Shown piece after piece: positions 9,455 to 18,595 of a DNA stretch of 64,000 bases. Where the stretch lies: contig NZ_CP090958.1 of assembly GCF_025787225.1 (NCBI RefSeq), forward strand, positions 3,210,550 through 3,274,549. The letters are read 5' to 3'. The number at the start of each line of letters is the position of its first letter. Position 1 is the first letter of the stretch. Made by a program: the position numbers and the translations under genes. The notes below the pieces were generated by a model. It saw only the letters and a program-made list of their open reading frames with translations. It did not search any database and was not told the DNA's origin. Source of the stretch: Saxibacter everestensis (GTDB taxonomy: Bacteria > Actinomycetota > Actinomycetes > Actinomycetales > Brevibacteriaceae).

Positions 9455-10735
9455 ATGAACCCTGAAATCGCGAGCAAGATAGCCGATGCCGTCGATGCCG
9501 CTTTCGATCGCCAGCTCGAGTTCACGCACGAACTCATCCAATACCCATCGCTGCGCGGCAGAGAACTGGCGATCCAGGATCGGCTGTTACAGGAGATGTC
9601 AGATCGCGGCCTGGCAACCGACCGCTGGCGAATCGACGCCGAAGACATCGAGGACCACCCTGGGTTCGGGCCGATGACCGTCCCCTACGACGAAGACTTC
9701 AACGTGGTCGGAACCTACACGCCGCCGGAGACTCGCGGCCGCTCCCTGATCCTGCAGGGGCACGTCGACGTCGTACCGACCGGGCCTGAGGAGAACTGGA
9801 CCCGGCCACCCTTCGAAACCTACGTCCAGGACGGCTGGCTCTACGGCCGCGGCGCCGGCGACATGAAAGCCGGGCTGGCCGCCAACTTCTTCGCCTTCGA
9901 CGCGATCCGGGCCGCTGGATACGCACCGGCCGCGCCGGTCTGCTTCCAGTCCGTGGTGGAAGAAGAGAGCACGGGCAACGGCGCACTGTCCGCACTACTC
10001 CGCGGCTACACGGCCGATGCCGTCCTCATTCCCGAACCGGAGGAGAACGCCCTGGTCAGGGCCAACGTCGGCGTCATCTGGTTCACGGTTCGGGTCGAAG
10101 GCAAACCGACGCATGTCCGGGAGATGGCTGAAGGATTCAACGCATTCGACGCCACCAACGATGTGATCGCGGACCTGCGCCGCCTCGAGGCGGAATGGAA
10201 CGCCCGAAAAGACGAACAGCCGGATTTCGACCGGGTTGAGCATCCGATCAACTTCAACGTCGGGCTGATCAAGGGCGGGGACTGGCCGTCGAGCGTCCCG
10301 GCCTGGTGTGAAATCTCGGTACGCGCCGCGATCTATCCCGGCGTACCCGCAGATCAGGCCTGGGCCGAAATCCAGGAGTTCGTCCGGCAGGCGGCCATCG
10401 ACCGGCACGGGTCAGAAGCAAGGCTGCCTACGCTGAAACGATCCGGATTCTTCGCCGAGGGCTATCGCCTGGAAGAAGACGGCGCGGCCGAATCGCTGCT
10501 GGCGGAAACTCACCAGCAAGTCTTCGGCGCTCCGCTGGAAACCTTCACCACACCCGGGTATCTGGATGGCCGGGTGTACACGAACTACGGGAACATGCCG
10601 ACGTTGACCTACGGTCCCCGATCACTGGACATTCACGCCTTCGATGAGCGAGTGCACGTCGAATCGGTCCGTAACATCACCAAGACCATCGCGCTCTTCA
10701 TCGCGCAGTGGTGTGAGCTCGATCCCCTCCCGTAG
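9455..10735 (+). CDS. M20 family metallo-deacylase (ArgE/DapE type)
   Basis: A 426-residue zinc-dependent M20 peptidase/deacylase. Zinc motifs: GHVDVVPTG (His103, Asp105), GRGAGDMKAGLA (bridging Asp136) and VVEEESTGNGA (catalytic Glu170/171). A dimerisation 'lid' domain follows (VRVEGKPTHVREMAEGFNAF), then a final zinc site toward the C-terminus (SLDIHAFDERV). It belongs to the ArgE/DapE/ACY1 branch, acting on N-acyl amino acids, not the HyuC/AllC branch, so it is not a good candidate for allantoate amidohydrolase despite its position beside allantoinase. It is downstream of, and probably co-transcribed with, the MHS transporter. Its last 38 nt overlap the convergent allB end. Confidence 0.88.
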   Translation: MNPEIASKIADAVDAAFDRQLEFTHELIQYPSLRGRELAIQDRLLQEMSDRGLATDRWRIDAEDIEDHPGFGPMTVPYDEDFNVVGTYTPPETRGRSLILQGHVDVVPTGPEENWTRPPFETYVQDGWLYGRGAGDMKAGLAANFFAFDAIRAAGYAPAAPVCFQSVVEEESTGNGALSALLRGYTADAVLIPEPEENALVRANVGVIWFTVRVEGKPTHVREMAEGFNAFDATNDVIADLRRLEAEWNARKDEQPDFDRVEHPINFNVGLIKGGDWPSSVPAWCEISVRAAIYPGVPADQAWAEIQEFVRQAAIDRHGSEARLPTLKRSGFFAEGYRLEEDGAAESLLAETHQQVFGAPLETFTTPGYLDGRVYTNYGNMPTLTYGPRSLDIHAFDERVHVESVRNITKTIALFIAQWCELDPLP

Positions 10736-12089
10736 CCACGGAACCAATCGCGTCCCGCCGCAGCAGCCGACCTGCGGGGGCCTGACCGTCGATCTCGTTG
10801 CCACGCAGGAACGTCCGGCGGACCACACCCACCAGTTCCTTGCCCTGGTACGGACTCACTGGGTTCTTGTGAAAGAGGCGATGTGCGTCCACCCGGAACG
10901 TCTCGTCTGCGGCAAGCACTGAGAAGTCGGCGTCAAAGCCCGGTGCGAGCCGGCCCTTGTGCTGCACGCCGGCCACCTCCGCCGGGCGCCGGGACATCCA
11001 GTCCACGACCTGCGCCAGATCGATTCCCCGACGTCTGGCCTCGGTCCAGATCAGGGGCAGGCCGAGTTGCAGCGAGGCGACGCCGCCCCATGCGGTGCCG
11101 AAGTCGCCGTGGTCAACACCCTTGAGTTCGGCGGTGCTGGGCGAGTGGTCGGACACGATGCAGTCGATGGTTCCATCCGTCAGTCCCTGCCAGAGCAGCT
11201 CGCGGTTGGCGTCCTCGCGGATCGGTGGGCAGCATTTGAACGCAGTGGCTCCATCCGGGATCTCTTCGGCGAGCAACGTGAGGTAGTGCGGACAGGTCTC
11301 GACAGTGAGCTGGACGCCGTCCCGCTTCGCCGCCGCGATAATGCCGAGCGCGTCCGATGACGAAAGGTGCAGGATGTGCGCCCTGGCGCCAGTGCGCCGT
11401 GCACGGTCGATCACCTCGGCGATTGCGGCATTTTCGGCCTTCCGCGGCCTGGACGCCAGGAAGTCCCGGTAGCCGGTGCCGCTGGCTTCCGGAGCCTGCT
11501 CGATCACGGCAGAGTCCTCCGCGTGCACGATCATCAGCGAATCGAACTTCCGCAGTTCGACCAGGTCCTCCTCGAGCTCGTCCGCGGTGAGGAAGCCGAA
11601 CTCGTCGACACCGGAGTGCAGCAGGAAGCATTTGAAGCCGAACACGCCGTCCTCGTGCAGTGGCCGGAGGTCGGCAAGATTGCCCGGCACGGCTCCGCCC
11701 CAAAAACCGACATCGACGAACGCCTGGTCCCGAGCCGCGTCACGCTTCTCATCCAGGGCTGCCACAGTGGTGGTCGGCGGAATCGAGTTCAGCGGCATAT
11801 CGATGATGGTGGTCACTCCACCCGCCGCGGCAGCCCGGGTTGCGGAGGCAAAGCCTTCCCATTCGGTGCGCCCCGGTTCATTGACGTGGACATGGCTGTC
11901 AACCAGGCCGGGGATCAACGTCTCATCGGCGGCAAGATCCAGTTCTCGCGTTCCGCGGATGCCTGACCCCGGCTGATTCACGACCACGATCGTGCCGTCA
12001 GTGATTCCTAGTTCGGCCGGTCCGATTCCGGATCGGGTTACCGCTCGGGCCGCACGCACGACCAGGTCGTATTCTGCCTCTTGCGCCAT
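10698..12089 (-). CDS. allB: Allantoinase
   Basis: A 463-residue cyclic amidohydrolase that opens allantoin to allantoate. The metal centre is visible in order: GLVDSHVHVNEPGRTEWEGF (H-x-H), the lysine in FGFKCFLLHSG expected to be carboxylated, HAEDSAV, ARAHILHLSSSDA and the final CIVSDHSPS aspartate. VNEPGRTEWEGF is characteristic of allantoinase versus dihydropyrimidinase. I place the start at the ATG at 12089 because AAAGGA is spaced 6 nt from it; another ATG at 12104 overlaps the glxK stop as ATGA and is possible. It is the last gene of the hyi-glxR-gcl-glxK-allB operon and converges with the M20 gene, with a 38-nt overlap. Confidence 0.95.
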   Translation of the reverse strand: MAQEAEYDLVVRAARAVTRSGIGPAELGITDGTIVVVNQPGSGIRGTRELDLAADETLIPGLVDSHVHVNEPGRTEWEGFASATRAAAAGGVTTIIDMPLNSIPPTTTVAALDEKRDAARDQAFVDVGFWGGAVPGNLADLRPLHEDGVFGFKCFLLHSGVDEFGFLTADELEEDLVELRKFDSLMIVHAEDSAVIEQAPEASGTGYRDFLASRPRKAENAAIAEVIDRARRTGARAHILHLSSSDALGIIAAAKRDGVQLTVETCPHYLTLLAEEIPDGATAFKCCPPIREDANRELLWQGLTDGTIDCIVSDHSPSTAELKGVDHGDFGTAWGGVASLQLGLPLIWTEARRRGIDLAQVVDWMSRRPAEVAGVQHKGRLAPGFDADFSVLAADETFRVDAHRLFHKNPVSPYQGKELVGVVRRTFLRGNEIDGQAPAGRLLRRDAIGSVATGGDRAHTTAR

Positions 12090-12100
12090 TGGCGTTCCTT

Positions 12101-13435
12101 TCATTCCAGCTTTTGCCTGGCGTCATTGCCGAGGCTGCTTGCCGGCGCGGCGCCTGCGGCGACCGGCTCGGCGATTGCAATTTCCTGCCGTACTGCATCC
12201 GTGATGATCATCGCACCAATGCGTTCGAGCAGCTCCGCCGCATTGTCCATGCTTGCGCCGGCATCCGGCTCCAGATCCATCAGCGCATAACCTGCGGCAA
12301 ACCCGGCCGCGCGCAGCTGCTGTGGCGCCAGGGACAGACGGCCGCCAACCACAATAGTCGGAACACCGACCTCGGCCGCCACCGCGGCGACCCCCACCGG
12401 AGCCTTGCCCTGCAGGCTTTGCGCGTCGACGCTGCCTTCACCTGTGATCACCAGGTCTGCACCGTCCAGCTGCTCACGCAGACCGGTCAGCTCGATAACG
12501 ACGTCAATGCCCCGCCGCCGCTGCGCGCCGAGGAATGCCATTGCGGCAAAACCGACCCCACCAGCCGCACCGGCGCCCGGAGCTTCGGCAACTTTCGCCA
12601 CCGGCATTCCTGCACCCGCGGCCGCGCGCCCTACGCCTTCGGCAAGCGCACCGGTCGCCGCGAGCGCTCCGGTATCGGTGAGCACATCGGTATCGGTGAG
12701 CACATCGACAAACCGCCGGAGCCCCGCCTCGAGCACGGCCACATCGTTTCCGGTGGCGCCCTTCTGCGGACCGAACACCGCCGCCGCCCCATCACTGCCG
12801 AGCAGCGGGTTCTCGACATCCGCAGCCAGGGTTATCGTGGCCGAGGTCAGCCGGGGATCCAGCCGATCCAGGTCGATACGGCCCAGCGCCGCAAGACCGG
12901 CGCCTCCTGGCGGCACCGGCTCATCATGTTCGTCCAGCAGCCTCGCTCCGAGCGCCGTCAACATCCCCGCGCCCGCATCCGTGCCGGCGCTGCCGCCGAT
13001 GCCGATCACCAAGTCGGCGCAGCCCTGGTCCAGCGCTGCGGCGATCAATTCACCGAGTCCGTAACTGTCCGCCCTGAGCGCGGTCTGCGAGGTCGGTCCG
13101 CCGGCGAGCAGGTCGAGACCGCAGCTGCCTGCCATCTCGATAACCGCCCGCGGGCCGTCGATCGCGATCGAAGACTCAACCAGGGCTCCGGTCGGGCCGC
13201 TGGTCACCACCCGGTGGGGGCGGTAACCAGCGCTCAGCGCCGCGGTCAGCGTTCCTTCGCCGCCATCGGCGACCGGAACGGCGACAACATCGACATCACC
13301 GCCGGCGCGCAGCCCGCGCCCGAGCGCCTCGGCGACCTCGGGTGCGGGCAGCGAACCCTTGAACTTGTCCGGCGCAACGACGATACGCAGCCGGCGTCCG
13401 TTAGTCGGCAAGCGAGACCAGCGCTGTCGGGGCAT
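12101..13435 (-). CDS. glxK: Glycerate 2-kinase, GlxK/GarK type
   Basis: A 444-residue member of glycerate kinase family 1, making phosphoglycerate from the glycerate formed by Gcl and GlxR. Family blocks: [22 protein letters not shown] at the N-terminus, [29 protein letters not shown], and the C-terminal [20 protein letters not shown]. The ATG at 13435 overlaps gcl by 35 nt and has AAAGG 7 nt upstream; an open frame to 13474 is probably not used. Odd point: an in-frame exact 18-bp duplication (12671-12706) adds a second VLTDTD unit, and a GALA repeat follows, just outside the conserved motifs. These make the protein longer than the usual ~380 residues. Confidence 0.92.
   Translation of the reverse strand: MPRQRWSRLPTNGRRLRIVVAPDKFKGSLPAPEVAEALGRGLRAGGDVDVVAVPVADGGEGTLTAALSAGYRPHRVVTSGPTGALVESSIAIDGPRAVIEMAGSCGLDLLAGGPTSQTALRADSYGLGELIAAALDQGCADLVIGIGGSAGTDAGAGMLTALGARLLDEHDEPVPPGGAGLAALGRIDLDRLDPRLTSATITLAADVENPLLGSDGAAAVFGPQKGATGNDVAVLEAGLRRFVDVLTDTDVLTDTGALAATGALAEGVGRAAAGAGMPVAKVAEAPGAGAAGGVGFAAMAFLGAQRRRGIDVVIELTGLREQLDGADLVITGEGSVDAQSLQGKAPVGVAAVAAEVGVPTIVVGGRLSLAPQQLRAAGFAAGYALMDLEPDAGASMDNAAELLERIGAMIITDAVRQEIAIAEPVAAGAAPASSLGNDARQKLE
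12671..12706. repeat. Exact 18-bp tandem duplication inside glxK
   Basis: Two identical 18-nt units (12671-12688 and 12689-12706) encode a repeated LTDTDV hexapeptide in GlxK. The length is a multiple of three, so the frame is kept. It looks like a recent slippage event or a phase-neutral length polymorphism. Confidence 0.85.
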
Positions 13436-15179
13436 CAGCCCGCCTTTCGGCAAGCGGCTCGAACTCGTTGACATTGTCCAGCTCGGTTCCCATCGAAATA
13501 TTGGTCACCCGTTCCAGAATGACCTCGACGACGACCGGAACGTGGTACTCGCTCATCAGCGCGCGCGCCTTGTCGAAGGCCGCCGACAGGTCATTGGGGT
13601 CCTCAACCCGAATCGCCTTGCAGCCGAGCCCCTCGGCCACCTTGATGTGGTCGACGCCGTAGCCGTTGGTCTCCGGCGAATTGACGTTGTCGAACGCCAG
13701 CGAAACGTGGAAGTCCATCTCGAACCCGCGCTGTGCCTGTCGGATCAGCCCGAGGTAGGAGTTGTTGACCACCACGTGGATGTACGGCAGCTGGAACTGG
13801 GCGCCGACGGCCAGTTCTTCCAGCATGAACTGGAAGTCGTAGTCCCCGGAGAGCGCGACGACTGTCTCGCCCGGCTTCCCGCGCACAACGCCGAGCGCCG
13901 CTGGAGCTGTCCAGCCGAGTGGTCCGGCCTGGGCCGCGTTGATCCACCGGCGCGGACCGAAAACGTGCAGCATCTGCGCGCCGGCGATCTGGGAGAGGCC
14001 GATCGTCGAAACGTAGGTGACGTCCTCGCCGAACGAGCGGTTCATCTCCTCATAGACGCGCTGCGGCTTGATCGGCACATTGTCGAAGTGCGTCTTGCGC
14101 TGCAGGCTGCCCCGGCGGGCGAAGCATTCTTCCGCCCATGCCGAGTAATCCGGCAGTTCGCCCCGGGCGTCCCGTTCGCGGGCGACATCGAGGATGGCCT
14201 CAATCGCTGCGCCGGCATCGGAGACAATGCCGAAGTCCGGTGCGAAGACCCGGCCGATCTGCGTTCCCTCAATGTCGACGTGCACGAATGTGCGGCCGGC
14301 GGTGTACTTGTCCAGGCCGCCGGTGTGCCGGTTAGCCCACCGGTTGCCGATCCCGATCACGAAGTCTGAGGCAAGGAATGACTCGTTGCCATAGCGATGT
14401 GAGGTCTGCAGGCCAACCATGCCGGCCATCAGCCGATGGCTGTCCGGAATCGTTCCCCAGCCCATCAGAGTCGGCACGACGGGAACGTTGAGCAGCTCGG
14501 CCAGCTCCACCAGCTGATCGGAGGCATCCGCATTGATGATTCCGCCGCCGGCCACGATGAGCGGCCGCTTGGAAGCGGTCAGCATGTCCAGGGCCTTTTC
14601 GGCCTGCTTGCGGGTGGCTCGCGGCCGCTGCACCTGGAGCGGTTCGTACGTTTCGGGATCGAATTCGATCTCGGCCAGCTGCACATCGATCGGCAGGTCC
14701 AGCAGCACTGGCCCCGGACGCCCGGAGCGCATCAGCTGGAATGCCTTCTGGAATGCACCGGGCACCTGCGCGGGTTCCAGGATGGTCATCGCCATCTTGC
14801 TCACCGGTGCGGCGATCGTCTGGATGTCGACGGCCTGGAAATCTTCCTTGTGCAGCTTGGCGACGGGAGCCTGTCCGGTGATGCACAGCATCGGGATCGA
14901 GTCGGCCCAGGCGGCGTACAGGCCGGTGATCATGTCGGTGCCGGCCGGACCGGAGGTGCCGATGCATATGCCGATATTGCCTGCCGCTGCCCGGCTGTAA
15001 CCGTCGGCCATATGCGAGGCACCCTCAACGTGCCGTGCCAAGGTGTGCCGGATGCCGCCATGGGCACGCATCGCGGAATAGAACGGGTTGATCGCGGCAC
15101 CCGGCAGCCCGAAGGCCTCGGTTGCGCCTTCCTTTTCAAGTATGGCGACTGCCACGTCGACCGTGCGCATTTTAGCCAT
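13401..15179 (-). CDS. gcl: Glyoxylate carboligase (tartronate-semialdehyde synthase)
   Basis: A 592-residue ThDP enzyme that condenses two glyoxylates to tartronate semialdehyde plus CO2. It starts [20 protein letters not shown]. The segment [19 protein letters not shown] has valine where other ThDP enzymes have the activating glutamate, the known hallmark of glyoxylate carboligase. The ThDP-binding region reads [19 protein letters not shown]... with [14 protein letters not shown]. An acetohydroxyacid-synthase-like FAD domain lies in the middle. The ATG at 15179 is preceded by AGGAGAATCTG. It overlaps glxK and follows glxR by 30 nt. Confidence 0.97.
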   Translation of the reverse strand: MAKMRTVDVAVAILEKEGATEAFGLPGAAINPFYSAMRAHGGIRHTLARHVEGASHMADGYSRAAAGNIGICIGTSGPAGTDMITGLYAAWADSIPMLCITGQAPVAKLHKEDFQAVDIQTIAAPVSKMAMTILEPAQVPGAFQKAFQLMRSGRPGPVLLDLPIDVQLAEIEFDPETYEPLQVQRPRATRKQAEKALDMLTASKRPLIVAGGGIINADASDQLVELAELLNVPVVPTLMGWGTIPDSHRLMAGMVGLQTSHRYGNESFLASDFVIGIGNRWANRHTGGLDKYTAGRTFVHVDIEGTQIGRVFAPDFGIVSDAGAAIEAILDVARERDARGELPDYSAWAEECFARRGSLQRKTHFDNVPIKPQRVYEEMNRSFGEDVTYVSTIGLSQIAGAQMLHVFGPRRWINAAQAGPLGWTAPAALGVVRGKPGETVVALSGDYDFQFMLEELAVGAQFQLPYIHVVVNNSYLGLIRQAQRGFEMDFHVSLAFDNVNSPETNGYGVDHIKVAEGLGCKAIRVEDPNDLSAAFDKARALMSEYHVPVVVEVILERVTNISMGTELDNVNEFEPLAERRADAPTALVSLAD

Positions 15180-15209
15180 CAGATTCTCCTAGGATGTCTC
15201 GTTTGTCGG

Positions 15210-16091
15210 TTAGCGGCTGCGGCCGGAGAGCTGCTCGACCAGCAGCAGCAGGGCCGAATGGTCGAGGGAGCCGTGGCCCTCTGCACGCAGGGCGCCCATC
15301 AGCTGTGCGGTGAGCGCGCCAAGCGGAATGGCGACTCCGGCTTCCCGGGCAGCCGAGGTGACGATGCCGAGATCCTTGTGGTGCAGGTCGACCCGGAATC
15401 CGGGCTCGAAGCTGCGCGCCGCCATCGACTCGGCCTTGCGATCGAGGATCCGGTTACCGGCCAATCCTCCGGCCAGCACCTTGATGGCTGCTTCAGTGTC
15501 GACGTTGTGTGCCTCAAGGAACACCAGCGATTCGGCGACGAGCTGGATTGTTCCGGCCACGATCAGCTGGTTCGCAGCCTTGACCGTCTGTCCTGATCCG
15601 GTTGGGCCGACGTGCACGATGGTCTTACCGACCGCCTCAAGCACCGAGCGCACCGCCTCGACGTCGGCGCTGTCACCGCCGACCATGATCGAAAGGCTGC
15701 CTTCGATGGCGCCCTGTTCACCACCGGATACCGGAGCGTCGACCGCCCGGATTCCAACCTCTTTGGCTGCCGCGGCCAGCCGTACGCTGACGTCGGGACG
15801 GATGCTGCTCGCATCGATCCAGAATGTGCCGGCGGCCGCGTTGGCCAGCAGCCCGTCATCGCCAAGGGCCACGGCCTCGACGTCGGCCGAATCCGGCACG
15901 ATACTGATCACGACATCGGCGTCCTTGACCGCGTCAGCAATGCTGTTCGCGCCCTTGCCGCCCTCGGCAACGAGCTTGTCGATCTTTTCCTGGCTCCGGT
16001 TGTATCCGGTTACGATGTGGCCGGCCTTGATCAGGTTGACGGCCATCGGCAGGCCCATGATTCCGAGTCCGATAAATCCTACGTGTGCCAT
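15210..16091 (-). CDS. glxR: 2-hydroxy-3-oxopropionate (tartronate semialdehyde) reductase
   Basis: A 293-residue beta-hydroxyacid dehydrogenase that reduces tartronate semialdehyde to glycerate with NAD(P)H. The N-terminal Rossmann motif is FIGLGIMGLPMAVNLIKAGH. The substrate-binding loop is DAPVSGGEQGAIEGSLSIMV. The catalytic lysine lies in SGQTVKAANQLIVAG. The C-terminal helical domain includes the conserved HKDLGIVTSAAREAG. It sits directly upstream of gcl in the same transcript, which makes the tartronate semialdehyde assignment secure relative to 3-hydroxyisobutyrate dehydrogenase homologues. Confidence 0.94.
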   Translation of the reverse strand: MAHVGFIGLGIMGLPMAVNLIKAGHIVTGYNRSQEKIDKLVAEGGKGANSIADAVKDADVVISIVPDSADVEAVALGDDGLLANAAAGTFWIDASSIRPDVSVRLAAAAKEVGIRAVDAPVSGGEQGAIEGSLSIMVGGDSADVEAVRSVLEAVGKTIVHVGPTGSGQTVKAANQLIVAGTIQLVAESLVFLEAHNVDTEAAIKVLAGGLAGNRILDRKAESMAARSFEPGFRVDLHHKDLGIVTSAAREAGVAIPLGALTAQLMGALRAEGHGSLDHSALLLLVEQLSGRSR

Positions 16092-16158
16092 GGTTGCTTG
16101 TCCTTTGCTTTATTCGGTTGACGCTTTTGTCCGGTATGCGTTTGAGGCTTTTACCTGG

Positions 16159-16941
16159 CTAGCGGATCAGCCAGCTGAACGCGTTTGCCGAATCCGATTT
16201 GTACTCAAGTCCGATCGGGCCCTGGTAGCCGAGTTCCCGGCTCCTGTTCACCCATTCGCCGAGCGGAAGTTCGCCGGTGCCGGGGGCGCCCCGGCCCGGA
16301 TTGTCCGCAATCTGGATGTGCGCGAATTCTCCCGCATGTGCTTCGATCACTGCCGCGACATCGTCACCGTTGACTGACAGGTGGTAGAAATCGGCGAGCA
16401 GGCCGATGTTCTCCGCTCCGCGTGATTTCACCGCCGCGATGGCGCTCAGGGCTTGGTCGGCGGTCTTGATCGGGTAGCGCTCAGCACCGCTGACCGGCTC
16501 AAGCAGCACTGTGCCGCTGATGCCGGACACCGCTTTCGCGGCAAGGAACAGGTTCTCGACCGCGAGCTCGTCCTGCTCCTCTGCCGATGCCTCGTCGGTG
16601 CGATTGCCGTAAAGCGCGTTGAATGCGGTGCAGCCCAGGCGTTCGCCGATGCCGGCGACCACGTCGAGGTTGTCCCGGAACTCGTCCCGACGCGACGGCC
16701 AGGACACGAGTCCGCGATCGCCGGCCGGCATGTCACCGGCGTTGAAGTTCAAACCGGTGAGTTGGACGCCTGCGTCGGTGATGGCGCGTTCGAAAGCTGT
16801 CACGTCGGCGTCGCCGGGGACGGAGCTCGCGAACGGCCACCAGAATTCCACGCCGTCGAATCCTGCGGCCTTGGCCGCGGCTGGCCGTTCGAGCAGCGGC
16901 AGCTCGGTGAGGAGGATTGAGCAGTTGACTGTGTACGACAT
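16159..16941 (-). CDS. hyi: Hydroxypyruvate isomerase
   Basis: A 260-residue TIM-barrel enzyme of the Hyi/xylose-isomerase-like superfamily, interconverting hydroxypyruvate and tartronate semialdehyde. Recognisable blocks are GFDGVEFWWPFA, LNFNAGDMPAGDRGLVSWP, VLLEPVSG, ADFYHLSVNGDDV and HIQIADNPGRGAPGTGELPL. The start ATG at 16941 is preceded by AGAGGAATACCC. It is the promoter-proximal gene of the glyoxylate/allantoinase operon, with glxR 67 nt downstream. The upstream region carries a candidate IclR box over the -10. Confidence 0.93.
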   Translation of the reverse strand: MSYTVNCSILLTELPLLERPAAAKAAGFDGVEFWWPFASSVPGDADVTAFERAITDAGVQLTGLNFNAGDMPAGDRGLVSWPSRRDEFRDNLDVVAGIGERLGCTAFNALYGNRTDEASAEEQDELAVENLFLAAKAVSGISGTVLLEPVSGAERYPIKTADQALSAIAAVKSRGAENIGLLADFYHLSVNGDDVAAVIEAHAGEFAHIQIADNPGRGAPGTGELPLGEWVNRSRELGYQGPIGLEYKSDSANAFSWLIR

Positions 16942-17041
16942 GGGTATTCCTCTTTTCTATGTGCTCGGTGCGCGGCTTCCGTGTGCCCGATTCGAGCCCG
17001 ACGGCCTGAATCGCGCCTGACCCTGCGGTCATCCGTGCCGA

Positions 17042-17056
17042 TTTCGCATTATGGAA
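17042..17056 (-). promoter_or_regulatory. Candidate IclR/AllR operator over the hyi operon -10
   Basis: TTTC-N7-GGAA at 17042-17056, overlapping a minus-strand -10-like CATAAT (17048-17053). A similar box, TTCC-N7-GGAT, lies at the same place relative to the -10 of the malic enzyme operon (23717-23731). TCAGACA occurs 12-14 nt upstream of the -10 in both promoters. A repressor bound here would block both ureide operons. Confidence 0.45.
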
Positions 17057-17202
17057 GTTCTTTTCTGTCTGATGAAAGATTAGCTAGTGTTGCCGCGGCC
17101 TGTCAACGGGTTGTGCGATGGTTTGCCCGGCGGAGCGGCAGCGGAGCAGGTATGAGCGGGCGCTCGAACCACGCGGGTCGCCCTCGATCTCGGTCAGCGC
17201 GG

Positions 17203-17297
17203 CGACTTTTGCGGGAGCTGACTGATGAGTAACCGCTCTGGTCTCACATTGTGAGCGGATTCGGTCAGCTACGAGGGCGTAGAACCCGCAAATGTCG
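17203..17297. repeat. 95-bp structured repeat, copy A
   Basis: Same length and orientation as copy B (18393-18487), differing at 14 of 95 positions. The ends are inverted: the first 13 nt and last 13 nt pair at 12 of 13 positions, so the repeat boundaries coincide with its own terminal stem. Inside are a second pair of arms (17216-17225 with 17261-17270, paired with one wobble), a CTCACA-T-TGTGAG dyad (17243-17255) and a CTACG-AGGG-CGTAG hairpin (17269-17282). It lies 25 nt beyond the stop of the AbiEi/DUF559 gene. In the 16942-17322 gap, apart from this repeat and the hyi promoter, I see no gene. Confidence 0.8.
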
Positions 17298-17322
17298 CGC
17301 CAGCTTCGCCTACCGCCAAGGG

Positions 17323-18234
17323 TCAGGACCGTCGTCTATGCAGGTTCAGCAGCCGCTTGATCGAGGCGATCATGCTTGCGGGGTCAAACATGACGTCCTC
17401 GTACGTGAATGCCAGTAGAAGATATCCAGCCAGCTGTGCTTGGTTGTGACGCCGCCGGTCGGCACGGTACGAACGGCGATCGGAGTGAAACGCCGCGCCA
17501 TCCACCTCAACCGCGATGATTCCCTCGATCACAAAGTCGACATGCCCCACCGCATAGATTTCCACTTGTGAGACGAAGCTCAGCCCCGAGATCAGCAAGG
17601 CGTACCGGGCCACGGTTTCCAGCACGGACGCGGCGGCGGGATCGATGAGGCCTACAGTTATCCGTGCGTCGGCCGCCGCCGGGTCTCGAAGACGTGCCGT
17701 GAGTGCGGGAAACGATACGAGCCCCTGGTTCACGGCCGCATCTGCGATGGCGAGCGCGACCAATCGGCCCTGACAGCGCAGCGCGTGAACGACGCAATCC
17801 AGCGCAGAGGCAAAGTTCCCATCCGATTCGTCCTGCTGACGATGAGCGATGGCGCCGGGAACCGGACGTTCGCTGGACCAGGCGAGGTGCACGCCGCCTG
17901 AGGCGGTCTCTCCCGGGTCGAACCGGGCAGTCCCGGCGGTCGTCGCGATCAGTCGTCGGATGCTCGCAATGGTCTCGCGCCCGGTGACCAGCGGCAATCG
18001 ATAGTGAGCCGCTGCTGAAACACAGCTCAGCCTGGCAGAGGCCATCACGGCCTGGGTGATGGCAGGCGCGGCATCAGGTAGCGCATACTTGCCGCGGCCG
18101 ACCCTGATGATCGCGCCGCCGTGCAGCGCCGCTTCGATCCGAGAGTCCGTGACGCCCGGGATGCCGAGCAGATCTCGTCGTCTTCCGGCGCCACCGAGCG
18201 CGGCCAGGCCAGTGAGAACGTCCATGCCTCGCAT
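17323..18234 (-). CDS. AbiEi-like winged HTH plus DUF559 (VSR-like) nuclease domain protein
   Basis: A 303-residue protein. Residues about 12-60 resemble the N-terminal winged helix of type IV AbiEi antitoxins (ALGGAGRRRDLLGIPGV, IIRVGRGKYALPDA). The C-terminal ~80 residues read as DUF559, a very-short-patch-repair-like PD-(D/E)xK fold (GHVDFVIEGIIAVEVDGAAF, then RSYRADRRRHNQAQLAGY). This architecture is common in actinobacteria as an orphan gene; its function has not been established here, and no AbiEii-like toxin is adjacent. An ATG at 18225 is an alternative start. The gene is unrelated to the ureide operons on both sides and is bracketed by 95-bp direct repeats, which suggests insertion as a unit. 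Confidence 0.75.
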   Translation of the reverse strand: MRGMDVLTGLAALGGAGRRRDLLGIPGVTDSRIEAALHGGAIIRVGRGKYALPDAAPAITQAVMASARLSCVSAAAHYRLPLVTGRETIASIRRLIATTAGTARFDPGETASGGVHLAWSSERPVPGAIAHRQQDESDGNFASALDCVVHALRCQGRLVALAIADAAVNQGLVSFPALTARLRDPAAADARITVGLIDPAAASVLETVARYALLISGLSFVSQVEIYAVGHVDFVIEGIIAVEVDGAAFHSDRRSYRADRRRHNQAQLAGYLLLAFTYEDVMFDPASMIASIKRLLNLHRRRS

Positions 18235-18392
18235 CGTGGCCCGATGGACAGGCGCACCACCTGCGGCCAGCCGAAACTGTGGAAGCCTGCGGCCACCATG
18301 CCACTTGTGCCGACGAGCCGGCGCCGACGGCGGAGAATTCCGGACGACTGTGAGCAGATCAGAACCGACCCGGCCACGTCGCCGGTAACAGC

Positions 18393-18487
18393 CGACTTTT
18401 GCAGGAGCTGACTGCTGAGTAACCGCCCTGATCTCACACTGTGAACGAATTCCGCCGCCTACGAGGACCTAGAACCTGCAAATGTCG
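18393..18487. repeat. 95-bp structured repeat, copy B
   Basis: Direct copy of the 17203-17297 element. The terminal stem is kept with a compensatory change: G17213-C17287 in copy A is A18403-T18477 here. The inner arms are more decayed than in copy A. It lies about 160 nt upstream of the AbiEi/DUF559 start. The 18235-18392 stretch between them has no other gene and probably holds that gene's promoter. Confidence 0.8.
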
Positions 18488-18526
18488 TCAGGAGACAACG
18501 GCCCCTCAGCAGCTCCCAGCTCAACC

Positions 18527-18574
18527 GGCAGAGAAAAGCTGCGCCCCGGGGCTTGCGACATGAGTCCCGGGGCG
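18527..18574 (-). terminator. Probable intrinsic terminator after allE
   Basis: A perfect 9-bp GC-only stem (18566-18574 with 18542-18550, 15-nt loop) is followed on the minus strand by AGCTTTTCTC. It lies just downstream of the allE stop at 18596, so it would end the malic enzyme-aceB-DUF6986-allE transcript. Confidence 0.6.
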
Positions 18575-18595
18575 GAGCGGTTCGTACGGCCGGCG

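Noticed and set aside
9455-10735. M20 enzyme as allantoate amidohydrolase (AllC)
   Set aside because: It is next to allB but has ArgE/DapE-type motifs and a different strand/operon; AllC belongs to the HyuC-type branch.
12089-13471. 460-residue open frame on the plus strand
   Set aside because: Antisense shadow of glxK, rich in Arg/Gly/His with no recognisable domain.
17323-18234. Complete type IV toxin-antitoxin locus
   Set aside because: Only the AbiEi-like wHTH plus DUF559 protein is present; no AbiEii nucleotidyltransferase-like toxin is adjacent.
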